Notes under the pieces: generated by a model
What the model was told of the DNA's origin: nothing
Seen by the model: the letters and a program-made list of their open reading frames with translations, nothing else
Database searches by the model: none
Translations under genes and position numbers: made by a program
Shown here: piece after piece, positions 38,582 through 47,638 of the stretch
How positions within the stretch are numbered: position 1 is the stretch's first letter
Layout: every line of letters starts with the position of its first letter
Assembly: GCA_903851195.1 (NCBI GenBank)
Contig: CAINNJ010000046.1
Coordinates: 1 to 64,000, forward strand
Direction: 5' to 3'
Origin: an uncultured Acidobacteriia bacterium
GTDB lineage: Bacteria; Acidobacteriota; Terriglobia; Bryobacterales; Bryobacteraceae
DNA length: 64,000 bases

Positions 38582-40309
38582 TTGGATCGGATATTAGTGA
38601 AATTGATGACATTTACTTCAAAGCTGATTGCCGGCGTCCTCGCCTGCTGCCTCTCCGGTATTGCCGCGTCACCGAAGCTGGCGCCCGATGCCGTTTCCGG
38701 CTCTCCCGGTAACATCGTCCACGTGATTGTGCAGTACGAGACCTCCCCGACTGCTCTCCACGCGCAGCGAGTAATCCGGTTAGGTGGCGTTGAAAAAGCA
38801 AGCCTGGAAGGCATCCGGGGCAAGCTGATTGCGATTCGCTCCGGAGCTCTGGAAGAACTGGCCGCGCAACCCGGGGTCCTGCACGTCTCGCCCGATCGCG
38901 CCGTTCACGCCACCCTGGACAATGCGGCCCCGTCTGCCGGCGCGCGAATGGCTTTCGAGGCGGGCTGGAGCGGCGCGGGCGTCGGCGTGGCCGTGATCGA
39001 CAGTGGCATTCAGCCCGCGCGGGACCTCAACGGCGCAAGCGGACTCTCGCGTATTGTGCATCGGGAAAGCTTCGTCCCTTCGCGGGAAGCCGGCCAGGAA
39101 AGCCTTTCGAAAGATCCTTATGGACATGGCACGCACGTGGCCGGAATCATTGGCGGGAACGGCGCCGCGTCGATGGGCTCACATGCATTGCGGACGTTCC
39201 GCGGCATGGCGCCCGGCGCGTCGCTGATCGACCTGCAGGTACTGGACGAGACCGGAGCCGGCACCGACAGCCAGGTGATTCTCGCCATCGACGCGGCGAT
39301 CCGTCTTCGGTCGAAATTCAATATCCGGGTCATCAACCTGTCGGTCGGGCGTCCGGTCATGGAAAGCTACACGACCGATCCGCTCTGTCAGGCCGTCGAG
39401 AGGGCCTGGCGGGCGGGTATTGTGGTGGTGGTCGCGGCGGGAAACGGAGGCCGGGAACCTCTGACCAGCGGCTACGGAACCATTACTTCGCCGGGTAACG
39501 ACCCGCTGGCGATCACCGTCGGCGCCATGAATTCGATGGACACGCCGTCCCGGCTGGACGATGTCATCGCAAGCTACAGTTCGAAGGGGCCGACGCTGCT
39601 CGACCATGTCGTGAAACCCGATCTGCTGGCGCCCGGCAACCGGGTAATTTCATTGCAATCGGAACACAGCCTGCTGCAGTCCGCCGCCGCGAATAAAGTG
39701 TTCCGCTCGTTTTATGAGAGGACCGCGAGCGTCGCGGAGTCCGCCGACTATATGAAACTCAGCGGCACCAGTATGGCCGCGCCGATGGTGAGCGGGGCGG
39801 TGGCGCTGCTTTTATCGAAGGACGAAACGCTGACTCCGGAAACCGTGAAAGCCCGACTGATGAAGACGGCTACCAAGGCTTTTCCCTTATTCAGCAGCGT
39901 AACCGACCCGGTTACTCAGATCACTTACACCAGCCAGTACGACCTGTTTACCGTTGGGGCTGGTTACTTAGACATCTGGGGAGCCCTGCACAGCACCGAT
40001 ACCGTTCCGGACGGCCGGACTACCGCGTCGCCGGTTGCCATTTACGATGCGGCCAGCAATAGCGCCACGGTGGTCGGCCCGGATGCCGCGGTGTGGGGCT
40101 CGGCCGCGGTATGGGGAACGGCCGCGGTATGGGGGACGAATGTGTTTATTGGCGGCGAGGCTGCGGTCTGGGGTTCGGCCGCGGTGTGGGGAACGGCCGC
40201 CGTCTGGGGTACGGGAGGGACGCGGGGCAACGCCGCCGTCTGGGGCAGCGCGGCCGTTTGGGGAACCGCCGTTGGGGGAAGCTCGATGCCGGCCGCCGGC
40301 GAGGAATAG
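38582..40309 (+). CDS. S8 subtilisin-family serine peptidase with C-terminal AVWG repeats (start may be ATG 38606)
   Basis: 'VGVAVIDSGIQPARDLNG', 'DPYGHGTHVAGIIGGNG', 'MKLSGTSMAAPMVSGAVALLLS'; C-terminus '(A)AVWG[ST]' x8. Confidence 0.93.
   Translation: MDRILVKLMTFTSKLIAGVLACCLSGIAASPKLAPDAVSGSPGNIVHVIVQYETSPTALHAQRVIRLGGVEKASLEGIRGKLIAIRSGALEELAAQPGVLHVSPDRAVHATLDNAAPSAGARMAFEAGWSGAGVGVAVIDSGIQPARDLNGASGLSRIVHRESFVPSREAGQESLSKDPYGHGTHVAGIIGGNGAASMGSHALRTFRGMAPGASLIDLQVLDETGAGTDSQVILAIDAAIRLRSKFNIRVINLSVGRPVMESYTTDPLCQAVERAWRAGIVVVVAAGNGGREPLTSGYGTITSPGNDPLAITVGAMNSMDTPSRLDDVIASYSSKGPTLLDHVVKPDLLAPGNRVISLQSEHSLLQSAAANKVFRSFYERTASVAESADYMKLSGTSMAAPMVSGAVALLLSKDETLTPETVKARLMKTATKAFPLFSSVTDPVTQITYTSQYDLFTVGAGYLDIWGALHSTDTVPDGRTTASPVAIYDAASNSATVVGPDAAVWGSAAVWGTAAVWGTNVFIGGEAAVWGSAAVWGTAAVWGTGGTRGNAAVWGSAAVWGTAVGGSSMPAAGEE
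40082..40267 (+). repeat. Degenerate tandem repeat encoding eight AVWG[S/T] units
   Basis: Repeated 'gc(g/c)gt(a/c/t)tgggg(c/a/t)(t/a)c/g' 18-bp coding units interrupted by NVFIGGE and GGTRGN. Confidence 0.9.
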
Positions 40310-40522
40310 ACCGCGTACCGCAATTTAACCGCCCACGTACACGAACTTACATCCGGGAGTTCGGCGGGTCCGGAAAAACGTAAGGGTTTAGTATGTTAGC
40401 TTGCATACTTTGTAAGTAAACGTCTAGAATGGCGAGTATTCCGTGCTAACTGATGTCATTCCGGGTGTGTCCGATCACATCGGACCCGATGCAGTCGGGC
40501 GGTTTTCTCCGGAATTCAGGTC

Positions 40523-42838
40523 ATGACGGCCAGAGCGCGGTTCTACATCGCCGCTGTAATCCTGTCGGGACTCGTTTGTCTCTGCTGGGGAATCGCGCAT
40601 GGGGACGGATCAAACCCGCTCGGATTCCTGTTCTGGCTCGGGCTCGCCTTACCAGCTTCCTGCCTGAAAATTCGTTTGCCCGGGGTCACGGGAACCATGT
40701 CCGTGCTGTTTCTTTTTCTGCTGGGCGCGGTGGTGGAACTGAACCTGGCGGAAGCCCTGCTGCTGGGCGCGGTATGCGTGGGCGCGCAGAGTTTCTGGAA
40801 TGCGAAAACGCGGCCCCGCGCGGTCCACGTATCGTTCAGCATGGCGGCAATTATTAATGCCGTCGCGGTCACGTATTTGACGTATAGCATCGCGACAGTG
40901 CTGCCGGGTTCCATCCGCCTCCTGGCGGCTTCGGTGGTCTTGTTCCTGGCGAACACCGTTCCGATTGCCCTCGTGATCGCGATGACCGAACACCGCTCCG
41001 TGCGCGGCATCTGGGCCCGGAGCTATCTTTGGTACTTTCCTTATTACCTGGCCGGCGCGGGCATCGTCGGCGCTTTTCATTTCGTGACGCAAACACTGGG
41101 ATGGCAGGCGGCCATCCTGGCGTTTCCCATCGCCTGGGTAATCTATCGGTCTTATGTTCTCTATCTGAGTCAGTTGCAGGGTGAAAGGAAGCGCGTGGAA
41201 GAGGAGCATGCGCACGCCGCTGAAGTGGAGCAACTGCACGCGCGGACACTCGACGCGCTCGCGGCCGCGACCCGGGCCGGCGCGCGGCTGGACGCGGTGT
41301 TTCGGGCTTCTCCCCTGGCCATGCTCACCGTGGACGGCGAGGGCGCCGTCTCCAGCTGGAACAGGATGGCGGAGCGCATCTTTCGCTGGACCGCGGACGA
41401 AGTCACCGGTCGGCCTTTGCCCGTGCCCGCCGGCTGTTCCGAGCCGATCGCGCGGGGCTTCGCCGAAAGAACGCTGCAGGGAGAACATATCGACGGCGTG
41501 GAACTGAAACAGTGGCGCAAGGACGGTTCCTCCTTTCACGCCGCGATCTGGACGGCCGCTCTGCTGAGCGCTCCGGAAGCCGACGCGGCGGGAATTTCCG
41601 ATACCCTCATCACGGTAGCGGATGTCAGCGACCGCCGGGCCCTCGAAGAGCGATTGCGCCATTCGCAGAAGATGGAAGCCATTGGACAGCTCGCGGGCGG
41701 CGTCGCGCACGATTTCAATAATCTGCTGACCGTCATCAACGGCTTCAGCTCTTTGTTGCTCGACACGGTGGGCGGAAATCCCGCTGCGGTAAGTCAGGTG
41801 GAGGAGATACTTGGCGCGGGCACGCGCGCCGCCGAACTGGTTTCGCAGCTTCTCTCCTTTAGCCGGCGTCAGACAATCAAGCCGACCACGTTTGAAGTGA
41901 ATCAGTTCGTCCGCGAGGTGCAGCGGCTTCTGGTTCGCGTCATTGGCGAGCACATCGAACTGCGCACCCGACTCGCGCCCGACGCCGGCTGGATACATGC
42001 CGACCGCAATCAGATGGAAAGCGTGTTGCTGAATCTCGCCTCCAATGCGCGCGATGCGATGCCCGAAGGGGGCGTTCTGACCATCGGGACGGAAAGAGTG
42101 GAGGTGCGGACGGACCAGCCGGAAACAGGCGCGGACCTTGCACCCGGCACTTATGTTCGCCTGAAGATAAGAGATACCGGTTGTGGCATGGATGCCCACA
42201 CGAGACAGCACTTGTTCGAACCGTTCTACACCACCAAGGAGCGTGGCAAGGGCACCGGGCTGGGACTTTCCAGCGTTTATGGCAACATCGAGCAAAACCG
42301 CGGTCGCATCATGGTAGCCAGTGAGCCGGGACTCGGCAGTGAGTTTTCCGTCTATCTTCCAGGTGTCGGCCCGCCGGATCCTCCGGCCCCTGGCGTACCC
42401 GGTCTTACGGCTCCCGTCCACGGAACGGAGACGATTTTGCTGGTGGAGGATGAAAATTCGGTGCGGCTGATGTTACGGGAGGCGCTGGTGAAAGCCGGCT
42501 ACCGCGTCTGGGAAGCCTGCAACGGGGCCGATGCAATCAGCCGGTGGGCCTGCCAGATCGACCGGGTCGATCTGGTCGTGACCGATATGGTGATGCCGGC
42601 GATGAACGGACTGAAAATGTCGGAAGAGCTGAGGAAACTGCGGCCCGGCCTGAACGTGGTTTTTATGTCGGGACATGCAGAGGAGGTAATCAGGACCCAG
42701 GGTGGTTCGGGTGAATTCGAGGACATGTTGCAAAAACCCTTTGTTCCTGTGGTCCTGGTGCGCAAGGTTCGTGAAGTGCTGGACCAACCGGCGCGCAGGG
42801 GAAATACGGCGTACCCGTCGCTTCGCGCTTCTTCGTAA
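40523..42838 (+). CDS. Hybrid sensor histidine kinase (membrane N-terminus, PAS, HisKA, HATPase, REC)
   Basis: 'SQKMEAIGQLAGGVAHDFNNLLTVINGFSSLLL', 'TKERGKGTGLGLSSVYGNIEQNRG', REC 'ETILLVEDENSVRLMLREALVKAGY..DLVVTDMVMPAMNG'. Confidence 0.95.
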   Translation: MTARARFYIAAVILSGLVCLCWGIAHGDGSNPLGFLFWLGLALPASCLKIRLPGVTGTMSVLFLFLLGAVVELNLAEALLLGAVCVGAQSFWNAKTRPRAVHVSFSMAAIINAVAVTYLTYSIATVLPGSIRLLAASVVLFLANTVPIALVIAMTEHRSVRGIWARSYLWYFPYYLAGAGIVGAFHFVTQTLGWQAAILAFPIAWVIYRSYVLYLSQLQGERKRVEEEHAHAAEVEQLHARTLDALAAATRAGARLDAVFRASPLAMLTVDGEGAVSSWNRMAERIFRWTADEVTGRPLPVPAGCSEPIARGFAERTLQGEHIDGVELKQWRKDGSSFHAAIWTAALLSAPEADAAGISDTLITVADVSDRRALEERLRHSQKMEAIGQLAGGVAHDFNNLLTVINGFSSLLLDTVGGNPAAVSQVEEILGAGTRAAELVSQLLSFSRRQTIKPTTFEVNQFVREVQRLLVRVIGEHIELRTRLAPDAGWIHADRNQMESVLLNLASNARDAMPEGGVLTIGTERVEVRTDQPETGADLAPGTYVRLKIRDTGCGMDAHTRQHLFEPFYTTKERGKGTGLGLSSVYGNIEQNRGRIMVASEPGLGSEFSVYLPGVGPPDPPAPGVPGLTAPVHGTETILLVEDENSVRLMLREALVKAGYRVWEACNGADAISRWACQIDRVDLVVTDMVMPAMNGLKMSEELRKLRPGLNVVFMSGHAEEVIRTQGGSGEFEDMLQKPFVPVVLVRKVREVLDQPARRGNTAYPSLRASS

Positions 42839-42924
42839 GAGCTCACGCGAATAGAAACAACGATGCGCCGGCGGCACAGGGCCACCGGCGCGGAGGATAA
42901 AAACTAAAAGTCTGAAGCCGGTTC

Positions 42925-43239
42925 TTAATTGGTCTTGCGGGGACGGCCACGCTTGCCGGGAACCTTCTTCACCGCAGCCGGTTTGGATTCCCCTTCGGCG
43001 GCCTTGCGGGCTGCCCAGCGCGCCTTCAATGCCGCAATCAGGCGTTGCTTGCCTTCCGGCGTCATGCCGCCCTTGCGCTTCTTCTTCGCGGCCGCTTTGC
43101 CGCTCGGGGACGCCGACGACGCGGCGGGCGCGCTTACCGTGGGATTTTCGTCCACTTCGCGCAGAGCGGAAAGGGCACGCTCGATGGCGACCCGCTGTTG
43201 TTCCAGCTGTGTAATGATGTCTTTAATTCCTGCTGCCAT
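42925..43239 (-). CDS. Basic protein with C-terminal AT-hook-like GRPRK and 'MTPEGKQRLIAALKARWA' motif
   Basis: 104 aa; Lys/Arg/Ala-rich; 'KRGRPRKTN' end. Confidence 0.7.
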   Translation of the reverse strand: MAAGIKDIITQLEQQRVAIERALSALREVDENPTVSAPAASSASPSGKAAAKKKRKGGMTPEGKQRLIAALKARWAARKAAEGESKPAAVKKVPGKRGRPRKTN

Positions 43240-43319
43240 GTGTTCTTCTCAATTGTACATAGAACTGACATAGGAATCATAACTCTTACCGATTCTTTTT
43301 TGAGAGCCCCGCAACTCAG

Positions 43320-43616
43320 GTGAGGATGGACTATTTCGCCGCCCTGGTTTCAAGTGAGGATGTCGCGCGGGGCCGTCCTTCGCCCTTCATGATCTTCCAC
43401 GCCATGGAAACAGCGGCGGTCGACAGCGTCGCGGAGGTGGTGACGGCTGGCGATACCCCTCTCGACCTGCGGGCGGGCGCCAATGCGGGTCTGCGCGGCA
43501 ACGTCGGCGTATTATCCGGAGCCTCCGGCGAGGACAAACTGCGGCCGGAGCCGCACACCCATATTCTGCGCAGCGTGGCGGATCTTCCCGCGCTGCTCCG
43601 GGAAGCCTTCGAGTAA
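43320..43616 (+). pseudogene. C-terminal remnant of a HAD-family phosphonatase-like hydrolase
   Basis: 'VSSEDVARGRPSPFMIFHAMETAAVDSVAEVVTAGDTPLDLRAGANAGLRGNVGVLSGA' is the HAD C-terminal half; no N-terminal half upstream. Confidence 0.75.
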
Positions 43617-43626
43617 GTTCGTCGAA

Positions 43627-44283
43627 TCAGGGCGCTCCGGCCGGCCATGCAAGCATGGCTAAATCCACCACCCGCAGCAACTCCTCCCGGCCCGCGCCGC
43701 CCGCCGCCTGCACGGCCAGGCCCCGCACCACTGTAATCAGATAGCGCGCGAGGTCGGCCGGATCGGAATCGGCCGGCAGATCGCCCTCCTCCCGCGCGCG
43801 CTCCAGGCGTTGGCAGACCAGCCGCTCCACCGCATCGCGGCGGCCGATCAGTTCCTGCCGGATGCACTCGTTCCTCGCGCCTCCCGCGAGCGCTCCCTGC
43901 ACCACCAGACAGCCGGGCGGATGCGCCTCGTCCGTCGTATAACCGGCGACGCCCCGCAACAACGTCAGCGCGAAGCCCCGGGCAGTCGGTTGCGCCGCCG
44001 CCTCGGTCATATAACAGGACTGCGCCTCGTAGCGGTCCAGAGCTTTGCGAAACAGTTCCCGCTTGTCGCCGAACGCCGCATAAAGACTGGGGCGGTTGAT
44101 GCCCATCGCGACGGTCAGATCCTGCAGCGACGCCCCTTCGTAGCCCTGCTTCCAGAACACCTGCATCGCCGCCTCCAGAGCGGCATCCCGGTCGAAGGAC
44201 AGGGGCCGCCCCCTCGCGGGCGTTGCCGGCCTCCGTTTCGGTTTCGGTGAAGATGCCATGTTCAGATAGACCAGCCCGGACAA
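43627..44283 (-). CDS. TetR/AcrR family transcriptional regulator
   Basis: 'ALEAAMQVFWKQGYEGASLQDLTVAMGINRPSLYAAFGDKRELFRKALDRY'. Confidence 0.93.
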   Translation of the reverse strand: MSGLVYLNMASSPKPKRRPATPARGRPLSFDRDAALEAAMQVFWKQGYEGASLQDLTVAMGINRPSLYAAFGDKRELFRKALDRYEAQSCYMTEAAAQPTARGFALTLLRGVAGYTTDEAHPPGCLVVQGALAGGARNECIRQELIGRRDAVERLVCQRLERAREEGDLPADSDPADLARYLITVVRGLAVQAAGGAGREELLRVVDLAMLAWPAGAP

Positions 44284-44399
44284 TCCAACGTCCCGAGGGA
44301 ATCCAACGTAAGGATAGCGTTTTGTTTGCGGGCCCTGCCGGGCGAAACCGTCAAAACACCGTCTAACTCCCTGCTATACTAAGACTTAACCTTACTAAC

Positions 44400-46991
44400 A
44401 TGGCAGACCAGGACAATCCCCCGCAGGGTCCTCCACCGCCCCCCGAACCTCCCGTGACGGCTGGTCTCGAGGGCGGCGGAAACCACCTCCCCATCAATAT
44501 CGAAGATGAGATGCGGCGTTCGTACATCGATTACGCGATGAGCGTGATCGTTGGCCGCGCCCTTCCCGATATTCGCGACGGACTGAAGCCGGTCCATCGC
44601 CGCATTCTGTTCGGCATGAGCGAACTGGGCCTCACGCCCAACCGTCCCACCCGCAAATGCGCCAAGATCGTCGGTGAAGTTCTCGGTAAGTACCACCCGC
44701 ACGGCGACGCCTCCGTCTATGATTCGCTCGTTCGCATGGCTCAGCCCTTCAGCCTGCGATACCCTCTGGTGGATGGCCAGGGGAACTTCGGCTCGGTGGA
44801 CGGCGATCCGCCCGCGGCTATGCGGTATACCGAAGCCCGTCTTTCGAAGATCGCCACCTATCTTCTGGAAGATCTCGACAAGGAAACCGTCGATTTCCGC
44901 CCGAACTACGACGAAAGCGAATCCGAGCCCGAAGTCCTTCCCACCCGCGTTCCGAACCTCCTGATCAACGGCTCTTCCGGCATCGCCGTCGGCATGGCCA
45001 CCAATATCCCGCCGCATAATCTGAGCGAGATCATTGAAGCGACCATCCTTCTTATTCAGGAACCGAACACCTCGCTGGAGCGCATCTGCGAGATCGTGCA
45101 GGGACCCGACTTTCCGACCGGCGGCTATATTCTCGGCCGGCAGGGAATTCTCGATGCGTTCCGCACAGGGCGGGGAAGTCTCCGCATCCGCGCCAAAGCC
45201 GATATCCAGCCGATGGGCAAGGACCGGCAGCAGATCGTCGTCACCGAAATCCCGTATCAGGTGAATAAGTCGCGGCTGCTCGAAGCCTCCGCGGCGCTGG
45301 TCAACGAGAAGAAAATCGAAGGCATCTCCGAAATTCGCGATGAGAGCGATCGCGACGGCATGCGCATCGTGTTCGAACTCAAGCGCGGCGAGCAGGCCGA
45401 GGTCATTCTTAATAACCTCTATAAGAACACCCAGCTGCAGGTCAGCTTCGGCATCATTAATCTCTCCATCGTGAACGGTCAGCCCCGTGAACTCGGGCTG
45501 ATCAGCACCATTAAGTACTTCATCGAACATCGCGTCGATGTGGTGCGCCGCCGGACCGATTACGAACTGCGCAAAGCCCGCGAGCGCGAGCATATCCTGC
45601 TTGGCTTCCGTCTGGCGCTCGATAATATCGACGAAGTCATCCGGATCATCCGGGCCGCCAAAAGCCCGCGGGAAGCGCGCGATTCCCTGGTTGCCGCCTC
45701 CACCACGTTCGTCTTCAACCCCCTGTATTTAAAGGCCGCGGGAGCCGATGCTCCCCTCACGCAGCTGAGTGACCGGCAGGCCCAGGCGATCATCGAACTC
45801 CAGTTACAGCGCCTCACCGGCATGGAACAGGACAAGATCGCCAACGAACTGGCCGACATCCAGCGCCGTATCGGCGAGTATCTGGAAATTCTGGGTTCCG
45901 AAAAAGTGCTGCGCGCTCTGATTATCAAGGAACTCAAGGAAGTCAAAGACAACTTTGGCGATGCGCGCCGGACGCAGATTATCGAAGACACCGGTAACAT
46001 CAGTCTGGAAGATCTGGTGGCCGTGGAAGACATGGCCGTTACGGTCACTCACGCCGGTTACCTGAAGCGCACCGCCGTGGATACTTACCGGCGGCAGACC
46101 CGGGGCGGCAAGGGCCGCATCGGGATGGGCACGCGCACCGAGGACTTCGTGCAGTACTTCCTCGTCGCCTCGACCCATAACTACCTGCTGGTCTTTACCA
46201 ATAAGGGCCGCGTCTACTGGCTCAAGGTCTATGAGATTCCGGACGCCTCGACAACCGGGAAAGGCAAACACGTTTCCAACCTCATCCAGTTGCAGCCGGA
46301 TGAGACCGTGAAAGCTTTCCTCCCGGTGCGCCAGTTCGTGCCGGACCAGTTCATCGTCATGGTGACCAAGCTCGGGGTGATTAAGAAGTCCGAACTCACG
46401 GAATTCAACAATCCGCTCTCCCGTGGCATTATCGCCATCGGCGTGGACGATGGCGACGAACTGATCGCGGCGCGGCTCACTTCCGGTAAGAACTATATCG
46501 TTCTGGGCTCGCATGAAGGCCAGGCGATTCGTTTCAATGAGACGCAGGTGCGGCCCATGGGCCGTCCGGCGCGCGGCGTGCGCGGTATGGATCTGGCGAA
46601 AAACGACTTTATCGTCGGCGCCGAGGTGGTGGGCGAAGAAGGCCTGATCCTCTCGATTTCCGAGAACGGCTACGGCAAGCGCACCAATCTTACCGACTAC
46701 CGGCTGACCAATCGCGGCGTCAAGGGCGTCATCAACATGAAGACGACCCGGAAGACCGGCAACGTGGTCGGAATTCTTTCCGTGAAGGAAGATTCCGAAC
46801 TCATGATTGTCACTCGCGACGGGAAGATGATCCGCATCGATTCCAGTGAAATCCGCCAGGCGGGACGCTCCACGCAGGGTGTCCGGCTGGTGCGGATGGA
46901 CGAGAACGACCAGGTCGCCGCCGCGTCTTTGATTCCGGAAGCGGATGAGAAGGCGATCGAAGAGGCCATCGAGCCGCCGCCCGTTCAGTAG
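44400..46991 (+). CDS. gyrA: DNA gyrase subunit A
   Basis: '[39 protein letters not shown]', '[39 protein letters not shown]'; C-terminal beta-pinwheel repeats. Confidence 0.96.
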   Translation: MADQDNPPQGPPPPPEPPVTAGLEGGGNHLPINIEDEMRRSYIDYAMSVIVGRALPDIRDGLKPVHRRILFGMSELGLTPNRPTRKCAKIVGEVLGKYHPHGDASVYDSLVRMAQPFSLRYPLVDGQGNFGSVDGDPPAAMRYTEARLSKIATYLLEDLDKETVDFRPNYDESESEPEVLPTRVPNLLINGSSGIAVGMATNIPPHNLSEIIEATILLIQEPNTSLERICEIVQGPDFPTGGYILGRQGILDAFRTGRGSLRIRAKADIQPMGKDRQQIVVTEIPYQVNKSRLLEASAALVNEKKIEGISEIRDESDRDGMRIVFELKRGEQAEVILNNLYKNTQLQVSFGIINLSIVNGQPRELGLISTIKYFIEHRVDVVRRRTDYELRKAREREHILLGFRLALDNIDEVIRIIRAAKSPREARDSLVAASTTFVFNPLYLKAAGADAPLTQLSDRQAQAIIELQLQRLTGMEQDKIANELADIQRRIGEYLEILGSEKVLRALIIKELKEVKDNFGDARRTQIIEDTGNISLEDLVAVEDMAVTVTHAGYLKRTAVDTYRRQTRGGKGRIGMGTRTEDFVQYFLVASTHNYLLVFTNKGRVYWLKVYEIPDASTTGKGKHVSNLIQLQPDETVKAFLPVRQFVPDQFIVMVTKLGVIKKSELTEFNNPLSRGIIAIGVDDGDELIAARLTSGKNYIVLGSHEGQAIRFNETQVRPMGRPARGVRGMDLAKNDFIVGAEVVGEEGLILSISENGYGKRTNLTDYRLTNRGVKGVINMKTTRKTGNVVGILSVKEDSELMIVTRDGKMIRIDSSEIRQAGRSTQGVRLVRMDENDQVAAASLIPEADEKAIEEAIEPPPVQ

Positions 46992-47002
46992 TTTCTCAGG
47001 AC

Positions 47003-47629
47003 TTAGTACAGGGTGAGAGGCACTCTCACCCTGGCTTCGTCATCCACCGCTTTCGCTTCCACAAAACCGTTGGTATGCGCCGCCAGCATCTCTCCGAACG
47101 TGGGGACTGCGCCTGGCGCGGCATACTTCGCGGGATTCCACAAATCCGCCCGCACCAGCGCCCGGCTGCAGTGTATATAAGCCTCTTTCACCCGGATCAC
47201 GATCACCGTGCGGGGTTCTTTCTCCTGCACGGTGAACAGCGACGTTAAAGCGGGATCCCGGCTCAACACCGCTTCGCCGTTGACCCGAAAAGTCTCGTTG
47301 GCGCCGGGGATCAGGAACAGCAATCCTACCGCCGGGTTCCGGACGATATTGCGCAGGGAATCGAGCCGGTTGTTGCCGCGCCGGTCCGGCAGAAGCAGCG
47401 TATGATCGTCCGCTACCCGGACAAAGCCGGGCGCGTCGCCGCGGGGCGAGGCATCGGCAAATCCCGCGAACTGCGTCCCCAGAATCACCAGAGGAGAAGC
47501 CGCGATAAAAGCCCGGCAGTAATCGTCCAGACGATCGAGTCGCTTGCGGACGGAACGTTCAAGCGCCGGCCCGTAGAGGGCCGGCAACTCGTCTTCATCG
47601 CGAATAACCCAAGCCGGATCGAAGTCCAT
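47003..47629 (-). CDS. Pyridoxamine 5'-phosphate oxidase-family FMN protein
   Basis: 'RAFIAASPLVILGTQFAGFADASPRGDAPGFVRVADDHTLLLPDRRGNNRLDSLRNIVRNPAVGLLFLIPG'. Confidence 0.85.
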   Translation of the reverse strand: MDFDPAWVIRDEDELPALYGPALERSVRKRLDRLDDYCRAFIAASPLVILGTQFAGFADASPRGDAPGFVRVADDHTLLLPDRRGNNRLDSLRNIVRNPAVGLLFLIPGANETFRVNGEAVLSRDPALTSLFTVQEKEPRTVIVIRVKEAYIHCSRALVRADLWNPAKYAAPGAVPTFGEMLAAHTNGFVEAKAVDDEARVRVPLTLY

Positions 47630-47638
47630 GCCTACATC

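Noticed and set aside
42860-42890. Hairpin GCGCCGGCGG...CCACCGGCGC between the hybrid kinase and the AT-hook-like gene as a firm terminator
   Set aside because: Stem has a mismatch and only a weak T-rich tail; plausible but not strong enough to list.
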